A DNA stretch of 10,777 bases from Fen731 sp964354265 (GCA_964354265.1 CAYGYY010000070.1:1-10777), one strand, 5' to 3'; shown: positions 1-7,345, counted from the stretch's first letter. Numbers and translations are program-made. Notes: a model not told the origin generated them from the sequence alone.

Positions 1-846
1 CAGGACGCAATGCTTGTCGGGTCCGCGTTATGGGTTCCTTTTATGAGGTTAGATAACGATGGCAGCCTGGTTCCCGCTTATGACAGGAAAGTCAAGACTG
101 CGCAAGACTTCAGCAAGCTTATTCTTGACTCAGACACACAGATATCAGAAACAATAAAATACCTTGAAGAATATAAAGAAGCCATAGCAAAAAGAAATTC
201 ACGGATAGGCGTTGGAGTTTTATGCGGCAGCATAACACAGACACTTTATGAATTTGTTGTCGGCATTAATGATTTTATGATGATGGTCTATGAAAACCGG
301 GGGCTGGTGGAGGATATGCTGGAGGTATCAACGATACATTCGGTAAAAATGACAAAGTTGCTGGTAAAAAATGGAGTGGATTTTATATTTGCAGCAGATG
401 ATGTGGCTTTTAAGTCCGGCCTTTTTATTCCTCCTAAAATAATGAAAGAAATATGGGTCCCAAGAATAGCCCGCATATTTGAACCTGCTGTAAATGCAGG
501 TGTACCTGTCATGTTTCATTCTGACGGCAAAATCGACGATATGGTTGATGCCCTTATAGAAATTGGACTTGACTGCCTTAACCCTATGGACCCGTATGGT
601 GTGGACTATAGGGAATATAAGAAACGATATGGCAACAGGCTCTGCCTGTCAGGAAACGTGGATATTGAATTTCCTCTTTCAAAGGGAACACCTGAAGAGG
701 TAGATGCGGACGTAAAGGCGCACATGAACGTGTTAAAGTCGGGATATGGGTATGTGGCAACGGTATCCCATTCAGTAGTAAATTATATACCACATGAAAA
801 CGTAATAACCTATATAAACGCAATACACAAGTATGGGTCATATTAA
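1..846 (+). CDS. URO-D-fold (MtaA/uroporphyrinogen decarboxylase family) methyltransferase, 5'-truncated by window edge
   Basis: The reading frame is open from base 1 (first codons read Q-D-A) to a TAA at 844-846, giving 281 visible residues. They align without gaps to residues 87-367 of the complete homologue at 3521-4624, so about 86 N-terminal residues lie upstream of the window; the ATG at position 10 is internal. By hand count about 204 of 281 residues match (about 73%). Conserved marks include an A-D-D-V-A-F-K-(S/T)-G-L-F-I-P-P block, the metal-region motif F-H-S-D-G (515-529), N-P-M-D-P-Y-G-V, L-S-G-N-V-D and a terminal V-S-H-S-V-V-N-Y-I-P-H-E-N-V. The HxC zinc motif of MtaA/MtbA is replaced by H-S-D-G. 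True uroporphyrinogen decarboxylase is unlikely; family members in corrinoid operons transfer methyl groups to or from corrinoid proteins. The substrate cannot be read from sequence. Confidence 0.9.
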   Translation, partial: QDAMLVGSALWVPFMRLDNDGSLVPAYDRKVKTAQDFSKLILDSDTQISETIKYLEEYKEAIAKRNSRIGVGVLCGSITQTLYEFVVGINDFMMMVYENRGLVEDMLEVSTIHSVKMTKLLVKNGVDFIFAADDVAFKSGLFIPPKIMKEIWVPRIARIFEPAVNAGVPVMFHSDGKIDDMVDALIEIGLDCLNPMDPYGVDYREYKKRYGNRLCLSGNVDIEFPLSKGTPEEVDADVKAHMNVLKSGYGYVATVSHSVVNYIPHENVITYINAIHKYGSY

Positions 847-910
847 CAGAAGAAACGTGTATATAAAAATAAAAAACCATAAAATATAATTAACGCAGGG
901 AGTATTTAAT

Positions 911-1741
911 GTGAAAATAAGATTCGAAGAAATGCGTTCGCCAGAGATCGGGGAATTCATAAAGAAAGACGGAATGGTTATAGTTCCAATTGGAGCCTGT
1001 GAGGTCCATGGCCGGCACCTGCCGGTTATTACCGACACAAAAATGGCTTACAGCGCTGCAATAGATGCAGCAGAAAAGATGTCGCCCAAAATACCTGTAT
1101 CGGTGCTTCCTGCGGTATGGTTTGGCTACTCCATATCCATACTGAAAAACTGGCCCGGCACAATAACAATAAGACCCAAAGTGCTGATTGATTTGCTATA
1201 CAATATATGCCAGTCGCTAATCGATATGGGCATAGATAAAATACTTATTGTCAACGGCCATGGAAACAATCCTGGTGTGCTTGACGTAGTGGTACGTTCC
1301 ATAGGCGACGATTTCAAGGTATTTCCAGGCGTTACCAATATTTTTGACTGCTGGGACAAGGGATATGTCATGCAGAACCGCAGGTCAAAACCAGGCGGAA
1401 TCGGACATGCTTGTGAGATTGAGACAAGTGTTCTGCTTCATTTGAGCGAAGATCTTGTAGATATGAGCGTTGCAGATAGTACTGATATAATGAAAAGCGA
1501 CCTTCAGACCTGCCCTGTAGACTGGGGCACTCCAAAAAAGCGAAAGCTCTACCTTTCAACGTGGTATCTTGAAAACAGCACTTATGGCGGGGCAGGAGAC
1601 CCCAGCTGCGCGACAAAAGAGTTTGGCAAGGCTATACACAATATGACTGTAAATGGTTTATGTGAAGTAATCGATGAATTTTACAGGACACAGCAAAATC
1701 TTAAAGGCCGAAAACTTAACAGGAAATGCCAGAAATTCTAA
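911..1741 (+). CDS. Creatininase-family metal-dependent hydrolase
   Basis: This 276-residue protein has the creatininase (creatinine amidohydrolase) fold signature. Residues 26-43 carry P-I-G-A-C-E-V-H-G-R-H-L-P with a later T-D, so E31, H33 and D42 match the spacing of the E34/H36/D45 metal ligands of Pseudomonas creatininase. N-G-H-G-N-N follows at 115-120, then G-H-A-C-E-I-E-T-S at 165-173 and G-G-A-G-D-P-S near 226-232. True creatininase has a Glu two residues after the GH histidine; here that position is N119, as in the wider family (ArfB, MftE, sugar or cyclitol lactone hydrolase types), so creatinine as substrate is doubtful. The start is GTG at 911 because the overlapping ATG at 909 runs straight into TGA; a weak AGGGAG (897-902) precedes it. 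The protein is probably cytosolic and hydrolyses a cyclic amide, formamide or lactone-like bond; its substrate is unknown. Confidence 0.9.
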   Translation: MKIRFEEMRSPEIGEFIKKDGMVIVPIGACEVHGRHLPVITDTKMAYSAAIDAAEKMSPKIPVSVLPAVWFGYSISILKNWPGTITIRPKVLIDLLYNICQSLIDMGIDKILIVNGHGNNPGVLDVVVRSIGDDFKVFPGVTNIFDCWDKGYVMQNRRSKPGGIGHACEIETSVLLHLSEDLVDMSVADSTDIMKSDLQTCPVDWGTPKKRKLYLSTWYLENSTYGGAGDPSCATKEFGKAIHNMTVNGLCEVIDEFYRTQQNLKGRKLNRKCQKF

Positions 1742-1802
1742 AGAAGGAATAGTTATTTTAATAATTTACTAATGGATATTAAAAGTCGGGAGTTTTTATA
1801 AT

Positions 1803-2966
1803 ATGAATTCAAGGCAAAAATTTCTTTCAGTAATGGATTTTGAGGATAATTCGGTAGTACCAAAGACCGAGTTTGCATATTGGGCTGGGACAATAAGGAA
1901 CTGGTTTTTGCAGGGCCTTCCAAAAATCGCGGACCTTCCAGGGAAGATTTTAGATTCGGAATCAATCCGGGGCTCAAAACCGCTTTCAGGAAAATATGCG
2001 GATGAAGTGGATAAAAATGTGGCCCCCTATTTTATGCTTGATTCATACCTTGAAAAATTCCCCATAGACTACGGCCCTATGCTTGCAGGCAGCGTAATCG
2101 AGGAAAATAAGGATTACAGGATTTTTAAAGATAAATACGGACTTACAAACAAGGTTCTGACGCAGAAGTCTTCAATCCCCATGGTAATCGATTATCCCAT
2201 AAAAAATAAAAAAGATTTCCAGGAGTATATTTCCCTCTATGACAACTCCGGCGATGGAATTGCAAAAAGGCTCCCGGAAAATTTTGAAAGTCTTGTGGAA
2301 AATTTAAGGAACAGGGACTTTCCAATAAGGCTAGGGGGCAATCCTTTCGGCTTTTCATTTCTTGCAAGGCATCTCATGGGCGAAGTTACTTTCATGCTGA
2401 GCATGTATGATGACCCTGGCCTGATTAAGGAATTCAATGAATATTTTTTAAATTTTACCATGGATTACTGGTCGGTAATACTTGGAAAGGTTGAAGTGGA
2501 CTGCGTATTCATACTTGAAGATATCGCATATCGTTCCGGTTCATTTATTTCAAAGGATATGTTTGATGCGTTCATGATGCCATACTATTTAAGATTAATT
2601 GATTTTTTAAAACAATACAGGATAAAAAATATTATTGTTGATTGTGACGGACTTATTGGCGAGCTTATACCGCTATGGCTCGAAGCGGGTGTTACCGGGC
2701 TTTTCCCATTCGAAGCTGTTAATGATATAGTCCAAATAAGGCAGGAATATCCATCCCTTAAAATGATGGGGGGATTTAATAAAAAAGTGTTATTTGCGGA
2801 TTCTTCGAAGCAAAAAATCGATGATGAACTTGATAGAGTATTCTCCGTTATGAAGCTGGGAGGATATATTCCCCATATTGACCATGCTGTTTCTGAAGAT
2901 GTAACATGGGAAAATTTTAAATATTACAGGGAGAGATTAAATAACCTGATAGATAAAACCGGGTAA
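1803..2966 (+). CDS. Divergent URO-D-fold methyltransferase-like protein
   Basis: A 387-residue protein of the uroporphyrinogen decarboxylase superfamily, clearly more distant from the two other copies in this cluster. Family landmarks are present in order: the N-terminal R-Q-K-F-L-S-V-M helix, G-N-P-F-G near 179-183, E-D-I-A-Y-R-S-G-S-F-I-S at 239-250, D-C-D-G at 280-283, L-F-P-F-E-A near 300-305, M-G-G-F-N-K near 322-327 and G-G-Y-I-P-H-I-D-H-A at 353-362. The position normally occupied by the metal-binding His of the HxC or HxDG motif is D280, so metal use or catalysis probably differs. ATG 1803 has CGGGAG ten bases upstream. The gap to the creatininase gene is 61 bp, consistent with co-transcription. 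It could act on the methyl donor, on the acceptor side, or be a non-methyl enzyme such as a decarboxylase-like lyase; I cannot decide. Confidence 0.85.
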   Translation: MNSRQKFLSVMDFEDNSVVPKTEFAYWAGTIRNWFLQGLPKIADLPGKILDSESIRGSKPLSGKYADEVDKNVAPYFMLDSYLEKFPIDYGPMLAGSVIEENKDYRIFKDKYGLTNKVLTQKSSIPMVIDYPIKNKKDFQEYISLYDNSGDGIAKRLPENFESLVENLRNRDFPIRLGGNPFGFSFLARHLMGEVTFMLSMYDDPGLIKEFNEYFLNFTMDYWSVILGKVEVDCVFILEDIAYRSGSFISKDMFDAFMMPYYLRLIDFLKQYRIKNIIVDCDGLIGELIPLWLEAGVTGLFPFEAVNDIVQIRQEYPSLKMMGGFNKKVLFADSSKQKIDDELDRVFSVMKLGGYIPHIDHAVSEDVTWENFKYYRERLNNLIDKTG

Positions 2967-2975
2967 GAGCCGAAC

Positions 2976-3011
2976 AAAAATAAATTCTTTTATCCGGACA
3001 GATTTATTTTT
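2976..3011 (+). terminator. AT-only inverted repeat, weak terminator or attenuator candidate
   Basis: A perfect 10-bp inverted repeat, AAAAATAAAT at 2976-2985 and ATTTATTTTT at 3002-3011, encloses a 16-base loop. It starts 9 bases after the URO-D stop codon. The right arm ends in five T. The stem has no G-C pairs and would be weak, so it may be a leaky terminator or simply AT-rich chance symmetry. Confidence 0.25.
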
Positions 3012-3064
3012 AATGGTCAGCTTTTTTAAATAAAATAATATTTGAGGATTGGGGGAAGCTAAAA

Positions 3065-3451
3065 ATGCAGGATACGCCCGCTAAAGAAGGAAAAAACAAA
3101 GAAATAAAAAGATATATGCTCATCCTGGAAATAAAGCCTGAGCACCTTAGGCAATACTGTGATATCCACAGAAACCCATGGCCCGAACTGCTGGAAGCGA
3201 TAAAAGGCGAAGGCGCGCAGGAGCTCCTGATATGGAACTACAAAGACCTTTCAATCGTTTATTACGAGACTGAAGATATCGATGAGCTTTATGCAAGGCT
3301 TAATAAAATCGATGCAATAAAAAGGTGGAATGTTACTGTCGGCCCGTGGATTGCAGCCTCTCCACCTCTTGACGGCAGCGGAAAGATGAACACATGTGAA
3401 AAGATATTTGATTTAAACCAGCAGATAGCCGGAAAACTTGAGCAATTTTAA
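3065..3451 (+). CDS. RhaM-like (L-rhamnose mutarotase, DUF718/COG3254 family) protein, copy 1
   Basis: A 128-residue protein with the small ferredoxin-like dimeric alpha/beta barrel pattern of L-rhamnose mutarotase (E. coli RhaM is about 104 residues). Shared positions are H35 followed by P-W-P-E-L at 38-42 (RhaM: H-x-x-x-W-P-E-L), a lysine/glycine turn I-K-G-E-G-A at 46-51, a V-Y-Y-E-T-E strand at 65-70, R-W at 87-88 and a C-terminal C-E-K-I-F-D-L at 111-117 resembling the E-V-F-x-L end of RhaM. There is a roughly 15-residue hydrophilic N-terminal extension and a short C-terminal one. ATG 3065 follows GGGGGA at 3051-3056. RhaM interconverts anomers of L-rhamnose; in a corrinoid methyltransferase cluster with no rhamnose genes the ligand is probably a different sugar, cyclitol or methylated compound. 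Family call firm, function open. Confidence 0.8.
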   Translation: MQDTPAKEGKNKEIKRYMLILEIKPEHLRQYCDIHRNPWPELLEAIKGEGAQELLIWNYKDLSIVYYETEDIDELYARLNKIDAIKRWNVTVGPWIAASPPLDGSGKMNTCEKIFDLNQQIAGKLEQF

Positions 3452-3486
3452 AAATCGGGCTTTTAAATCAATATCTGAGTTTTTTT
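3403..3486 (+). terminator. Long-loop hairpin plus T7 tract, candidate intrinsic terminator or attenuator
   Basis: GATATTTGATTTAAA (3403-3417), inside the end of the RhaM-like gene, pairs with TTTAAATCAATATC (3462-3475) with one bulged base. A small AGCC/GGCT pair (3427-3430 with 3458-3461) could close the loop. Three bases later there is a run of seven T (3480-3486). The left arm lies within coding sequence, so translating ribosomes would disrupt it. The stem is AT-rich and the loop is 44 bases, so the strength is uncertain. Confidence 0.35.
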
Positions 3487-3505
3487 AATTACTATTTTAA
3501 AATAT

Positions 3506-3513
3506 AAAGGAGG
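3506..3513 (+). promoter_or_regulatory. Strong Shine-Dalgarno site fixing a GTG start
   Basis: AAAGGAGG lies 7 bases before the GTG at 3521. It is the best ribosome binding site in the window and supports GTG 3521 as the start of the URO-D-fold gene, suggesting this module is translated at high level. Confidence 0.8.
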
Positions 3514-3520
3514 TTAACAA

Positions 3521-4624
3521 GTGATAAACTCAAAGACAATAGAACCCTTTACCGGAGGACCCGATAAAGAGCGGCTCCTTGCCGCCTTTAAAAGAAAACC
3601 TGTCGACAGGGTGCCCAATTTTGAGATTCTCTATGAGGATGCCCACGTGGAAAAGATCCTTGGAAGGTATGCGGGAAACACCCTCTCATACGGTGGAGAC
3701 CCCGCAAAAGGAGCAGACGCAGAGCAGGGCCGCCCCATGTATCCCGATGACTTTATAGACTTCTGCGAGCTCATCGGCCAGGACGCCATAATGTTTGACG
3801 GAGGCCTCTGGACTCCGTTTAAGCGAAGGGATAAAGACGGAAACCTTGTTCCCGCATATAACAGGGCCTGCAAGAGCAGGAAGGACTTTGAAGAGCTTGT
3901 GCTGGACAGCGATGCAGCCATAGAGTCAACTGTAGGATATGTAAAAGAGTACAGGGAGGCAGTCAGCCGCAGAAACTCTAAAGTCGGCATATCAGCTCTA
4001 TACGGATGCCTTATGCAGACCCCGTATGAATTTGTCGTGGGCATGAACGACTTTATGATGATGGTATATGAAGACAGAGAGCTAATTGAGGATATGCTTG
4101 AGCTCTCATGCGCCCATTTTGTAAAGATGACTAAGGCCCTTGTAGATGCAGGAGTTGACTTTGTATTTCCGGCTGATGATGTGGCATTTAAGACAGGGCT
4201 TTTTATTCCGCCCAAAATATTTAAAGATATGTGGGTAAAGAGAATGGCACGCATCTTTGAGCCCGCGCTAAATGCAGGAGTGCCTGTAATGTTTCACTCA
4301 GACGGAAAAATAGACGACATTGTAGAAGACCTAATAGATGCAGGCCTTGACTGCCTAAACCCCATGGACCCATATGGAGTTGACTACAGGGCATATAAGA
4401 AAAAGTATGGAAACAGGCTGTGCCTATCGGGTAATGTCGACATAGAGTTTCCTCTCTCTAAAGGAAGCCCCGAGGATGTAGACGCAGACGTAAAGGAGCA
4501 TATGGAAGTGCTAAAGCCCGGATACGGCTATGTCGCAACGGTGTCGCACTCGGTAGTCAATTACATACCGCATGAAAACGTAATAGCATATATAAATGCA
4601 GTTCACAAGTACGGGGCTTACTAA
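3521..4624 (+). CDS. URO-D-fold (MtaA/uroporphyrinogen decarboxylase family) corrinoid methyltransferase, complete
   Basis: A complete 367-residue URO-D superfamily protein. Landmarks are the N-terminal E-R-L-L-A-A-F-K-R-K-P-V-D-R-V-P (17-32) typical of the family, D219-D220 in the A-D-D-V-A-F-K block, H259-S-D-G at 259-262, N-P-M-D-P-Y-G near 280-286, G-N-V-D at 304-307 and V-S-H-S-V at 341-345. MtaA/MtbA bind zinc through H-x-C and a later Cys; both Cys positions appear absent here (S-D-G after the His, S-H-S at the C-terminal motif), so a thiol-activating role like coenzyme M methylation is less likely. The corrinoid protein gene begins 26 bp downstream, which strongly suggests they are functional partners. 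O-demethylase-type methyltransferase I enzymes of acetogens also have this fold, so an O-methyl substrate is plausible. This copy is about 73% identical to the truncated gene at 1-846. Confidence 0.9.
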   Translation: MINSKTIEPFTGGPDKERLLAAFKRKPVDRVPNFEILYEDAHVEKILGRYAGNTLSYGGDPAKGADAEQGRPMYPDDFIDFCELIGQDAIMFDGGLWTPFKRRDKDGNLVPAYNRACKSRKDFEELVLDSDAAIESTVGYVKEYREAVSRRNSKVGISALYGCLMQTPYEFVVGMNDFMMMVYEDRELIEDMLELSCAHFVKMTKALVDAGVDFVFPADDVAFKTGLFIPPKIFKDMWVKRMARIFEPALNAGVPVMFHSDGKIDDIVEDLIDAGLDCLNPMDPYGVDYRAYKKKYGNRLCLSGNVDIEFPLSKGSPEDVDADVKEHMEVLKPGYGYVATVSHSVVNYIPHENVIAYINAVHKYGAY

Positions 4625-4650
4625 AAATAATTTACAAGAAAGGAATAGAC

Positions 4651-5289
4651 ATGTCATCACTAAAAGAAATCTACGATGCAGTGACGTCCGGTAACTATAA
4701 GGATATAACATCTCTTGTAGAGGCCGCCATAGATAAGAAAGTGCCCTTAGAGGATATAATAAACAAGGCGCTCTCTCCTGCCATGATAGAGGTGGGAGAC
4801 AAGTTTGGCTCCGGAGAGCTATATATGCCTGACATGCTTCTTGCAGCAAAAGCTATGAAGACTGCAATGGAAGTCATCAAGCCGCTTCTTAAAGGCTCAG
4901 AGCACCTCTCAGAAAAGGGAACCTTAGTAATAGGAACAGTCAAAGGAGACCTTCACGACATAGGCAAAAACTTAGTAATTACCATGGCAGAGGGCCAGGG
5001 CTTTAAGGTAATAGACTTAGGAATTGATGTAGACTATTCGGTCTTTGTGGATGCAATAAGAGAGCACAGTCCCGATATAGTGGCTTTCTCGGGCCTACTT
5101 ACAACAACTCTTGCCAATATACCGGCACACATAAAGGCAATAGAGGATGCTGGGCTTCGCCATAAGGTTGTGCTTGCCGTGGGGGGAGCCCCCGTTACGG
5201 CGCACTTTGCCAGCATGTATGGCATAGAGATATATTCGCCTGATGCGTCAGGCGCTGCCAAGGAGTTTGTAAAGGCGGTAAGCAAGTAA
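4651..5289 (+). CDS. Corrinoid (B12-binding) methyl-carrier protein, MtbC/MttC/MtgC-type, copy 1
   Basis: A 212-residue two-domain corrinoid protein. Residues 1-85 form the helical methionine-synthase-like cap domain, with the typical P-A-M-I-E-V-G-D-K-F-G-S-G-E at 43-56. Residues 90-212 form the B12-binding Rossmann-like domain with D100-L-H102-D-I-G105, S147-G-L-L-T-T-T and V-G-G at 177-179. The G105-to-S147 spacing matches the known DxHxxG...SxL...GG signature, and H102 is the predicted lower cobalt ligand. It carries the methyl group between methyltransferases in the cytosol. ATG 4651 follows AAGAAAGGA. It sits between a URO-D-fold gene (26 bp gap) and an MttB-family gene (123 bp gap), so either or both could be its partner. 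Oxidised Co(II) would need a reductive activase not encoded here. Confidence 0.96.
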   Translation: MSSLKEIYDAVTSGNYKDITSLVEAAIDKKVPLEDIINKALSPAMIEVGDKFGSGELYMPDMLLAAKAMKTAMEVIKPLLKGSEHLSEKGTLVIGTVKGDLHDIGKNLVITMAEGQGFKVIDLGIDVDYSVFVDAIREHSPDIVAFSGLLTTTLANIPAHIKAIEDAGLRHKVVLAVGGAPVTAHFASMYGIEIYSPDASGAAKEFVKAVSK

Positions 5290-5340
5290 TACCTATTTTA
5301 TATTTAGGCCAGGCATATAAATACAGGCAGGAAACTGCGG

Positions 5341-5346
5341 TATAAT
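5341..5346 (+). promoter_or_regulatory. Possible -10 element in the 123-bp gap before MttB homologue 1
   Basis: The gap at 5290-5412 is the longest in the cluster and holds a perfect TATAAT at 5341-5346, about 55 bases before the ribosome binding site. No good TTGACA-like -35 lies 16-18 bases upstream, so this internal promoter is only a possibility in AT-rich DNA. Confidence 0.2.
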
Positions 5347-5412
5347 ATATTTAAGGTCATATTCAGGGTAATAGCTTAAAAAACTAAAAAAGTTTGCAGA
5401 CAGGAGCAGCCG

Positions 5413-6864
5413 GTGAGAAGAGGCTTTACAAGAAATTACGAACCTGTAAGAGTGCTTTCCGATGCCCAGGTTGAGACTATCCACAAGAGGACCCTTGAGG
5501 TCATGGCAGAAGTAGGGTGCAAGTTTGAATCTGCGCGGGCTCTTGAACTGCTAAAGAAAAATGGATGCAGGATAGATTTCGAGCAGAGGACCGCATACTT
5601 TCCACCGGACCTTGTCGAACACAGTATCAGGGCATGCCCAAGCAGTTTTCTTGTAAGATCCAGGGAACCAAAAGATAATCTTTTAATCGGGGGCAACACT
5701 TTATATTTCATGTCATCGCTTGGCGCAAGGCTATCTGATATCGAGACCGGGCAGGTTAGAGTGCCAACGATGGAGGAAAACAACCAGGCAATTTTTATAT
5801 CAGATGCCCTGGAGTCAATAGATCTTTACAGCGGGTACACCCCTTACTTTGAGATCGAGGGCGTCGAGCCTGTAATGCTCTGCTCTACAAGCCTTGCAAT
5901 GAGGCTTCGTAATTCAACAAAGATAACAAGGGGCACACAGCCTACAGACACTTTTATCTGGGAGACCCGGATTGCGCAGGCAGCGGGCCAGGAGCTTATC
6001 GGAAACATGGAAGCTGCAGCGCCGCTTTCATATCCTGAAGATGCAATAAATGCAGCATATACTTATGTTGAAGCAGGTTTTCCGATGTATATTGCGGCAG
6101 GCTCGGTTATGGGAGGTACTGCGCCGGTAACCATTGCTGGCTCGACAATAAGCAACAACGCCGAGCTTCTTGCATCGGTAGTATTTATCCAGTGCCTAAA
6201 ACCCGGGACAGGAATTATAGCAAATGATTTTGTAACCCCTATGAACATGGAGAGCGGCGACCTTTTCTTCTGCTCGCTTGGGGCAAGCCTTCACCAGATG
6301 GCTTTTAACCAGATATGGCATGACCTCTACAGTATACCAACAAATAATACCGGTTCGGCATTTCCATATTCTAAAAAAGCTGACTATCAGAGCGCCTATG
6401 AAAAAACGCACATTGCAATGACATCGGCGCTTTCGGGCGCTAACATGATAGTATTTCATGGCGGGGTGACAGCGGAGCTTTCATACAACCCGGTTCTTGC
6501 AGTAATCGATGATGATATTGCAATGACAATAGGAAAAACAATAGAAGGATTTGAAGTAAGCGAAGAAACAATGGCAGTAGACCTCATAAAAGAGGTGGGC
6601 CCGGTGCCGGGAACATTCTTAAATAAAAGCCACACAAGGTCCTGGTGGAAAAAAGAATATTTCATGCCAAAATCAGCAGACAGGCTTTCATATCCAGAGT
6701 GGCAAAAGTGGGACCGCAAAGGAGTAATCGATAAAGCAAGACAAAGGATGGAGCATATCCTTGCCACCCATAAGGTAAAACCCTTAAGCGATGATGCTGA
6801 CAGGGAGATCGACAAAATACTTGCAAGCGCAGGAAAATATTACAGGGACAGGGGACTGCTGTAA
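5413..6864 (+). CDS. MttB-superfamily (trimethylamine methyltransferase-like) non-pyrrolysine methyltransferase, copy 1
   Basis: A 483-residue member of the MttB superfamily, which transfers methyl groups (typically from quaternary amines) to a cognate corrinoid protein using a TIM-barrel fold. Recognisable features are the N-terminal R-R-G-F-T-R and L-S-D-A-Q-V, the P-E-D-A-I-N-A-A block at 208-215, S-V-M-G-G-T-A-P-V-T at 231-240, S-N-N-A-E at 247-251, N-D-F-V at 271-274, H-Q-M-A-F-N-Q at 294-300, D-Y-Q-S-A-Y-E-K-T at 324-332 and A-L-S-G-A-N-M-I-V-F-H-G-G at 339-351. The frame has no in-frame TAG, so this is a pyrrolysine-free homologue like MtgB, MtpB or MtcB rather than true trimethylamine methyltransferase. 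The start is GTG 5413, with AGGAG at 5402-5406 and a start (M-R-R-G-F-T-R) matching the paralogue. The corrinoid protein immediately upstream is the obvious partner. Substrate unknown. Confidence 0.93.
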   Translation: MRRGFTRNYEPVRVLSDAQVETIHKRTLEVMAEVGCKFESARALELLKKNGCRIDFEQRTAYFPPDLVEHSIRACPSSFLVRSREPKDNLLIGGNTLYFMSSLGARLSDIETGQVRVPTMEENNQAIFISDALESIDLYSGYTPYFEIEGVEPVMLCSTSLAMRLRNSTKITRGTQPTDTFIWETRIAQAAGQELIGNMEAAAPLSYPEDAINAAYTYVEAGFPMYIAAGSVMGGTAPVTIAGSTISNNAELLASVVFIQCLKPGTGIIANDFVTPMNMESGDLFFCSLGASLHQMAFNQIWHDLYSIPTNNTGSAFPYSKKADYQSAYEKTHIAMTSALSGANMIVFHGGVTAELSYNPVLAVIDDDIAMTIGKTIEGFEVSEETMAVDLIKEVGPVPGTFLNKSHTRSWWKKEYFMPKSADRLSYPEWQKWDRKGVIDKARQRMEHILATHKVKPLSDDADREIDKILASAGKYYRDRGLL

Positions 6865-6936
6865 TTAAGTCCAGGCCGAAGTAAACTTTAAACTTTTTAG
6901 CTGTTTAGTAAATATCTTTTCATACAGGGAGGAAAA

Positions 6937-7275
6937 ATGGAGAGCACATGTTTTTACATGAAAATAAAACCTGACGGCATAGAAGGATACAAGAATATCC
7001 ATAAAAAAGGCAATGTCTGGAAAGAAGTCCTTGAAAACATAAAAAACGCAGGCTTTGAAAAGATGAAGATATACATGCTGGAAAACTATGCCATCGTCTA
7101 TATAGAAGCAGAAAATATTTCAAAGGCTTTTGAATATCTTGGCAGTCAGCCCGATACGCCAAGATGGAACGAGGCTACTTCAGCATTCATGGACACCCAG
7201 CCCGATTATGGTTCAGACGAAGTAGTAAAATATCTTGAATGCGTCTTTGATTTTGAACACGGCGGGCAGAAATAA
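6937..7275 (+). CDS. RhaM-like (L-rhamnose mutarotase family) protein, copy 2
   Basis: A 112-residue protein, close to RhaM length, with the same pattern as the gene at 3065: a first strand C-F-Y-M-K-I-K-P, Y18 and H22 in the first helix, V-W-K-E-V-L at 27-32, an aromatic strand around Y46, Y51-A-I-V-Y-I-E-A-E at 51-59, R76-W77, and E101-C-V-F-D-F at the C-terminus. It is only distantly similar to copy 1, so this looks like two specialised proteins rather than a fresh duplication. The ribosome site AGGGAGGA (6926-6932) is strong. It lies between the two MttB genes (72 and 70 bp gaps). The position equivalent to the RhaM catalytic His is kept, which favours an enzymatic or ligand-binding role on a sugar-like molecule, although this fold also occurs in unrelated small enzymes. 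No signal peptide or membrane segment is visible. Confidence 0.75.
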   Translation: MESTCFYMKIKPDGIEGYKNIHKKGNVWKEVLENIKNAGFEKMKIYMLENYAIVYIEAENISKAFEYLGSQPDTPRWNEATSAFMDTQPDYGSDEVVKYLECVFDFEHGGQK

Positions 7276-7345
7276 AAATAAAAGATTTAATTATAAGATA
7301 TTATTTTAACCATAAGTTTCAAGTTATGCTGGAAAGGAAAGGTAT

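Noticed and set aside
885..890. TATAAT before the creatininase-family gene as a promoter.
   Set aside because: Transcription from it would begin at about the ribosome binding site (897-902), and no good -35 element is present; it is likely chance in AT-rich DNA.
909..911. ATG at 909 as the start of the creatininase-family gene.
   Set aside because: It is followed immediately by TGA in its own frame; the gene must begin with GTG at 911.
3631..4254. A 207-codon open frame on the - strand inside the URO-D gene.
   Set aside because: It lies wholly inside a well-supported gene, has no family resemblance and a low-complexity Ser-rich translation typical of an antisense shadow.
1..4624. Annotating the URO-D-fold genes as haem-pathway uroporphyrinogen decarboxylase.
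   Set aside because: Three copies sit beside corrinoid and MttB genes, no other haem genes are present, and the copies carry methyltransferase-like H-S-D-G or D-C-D-G motifs.
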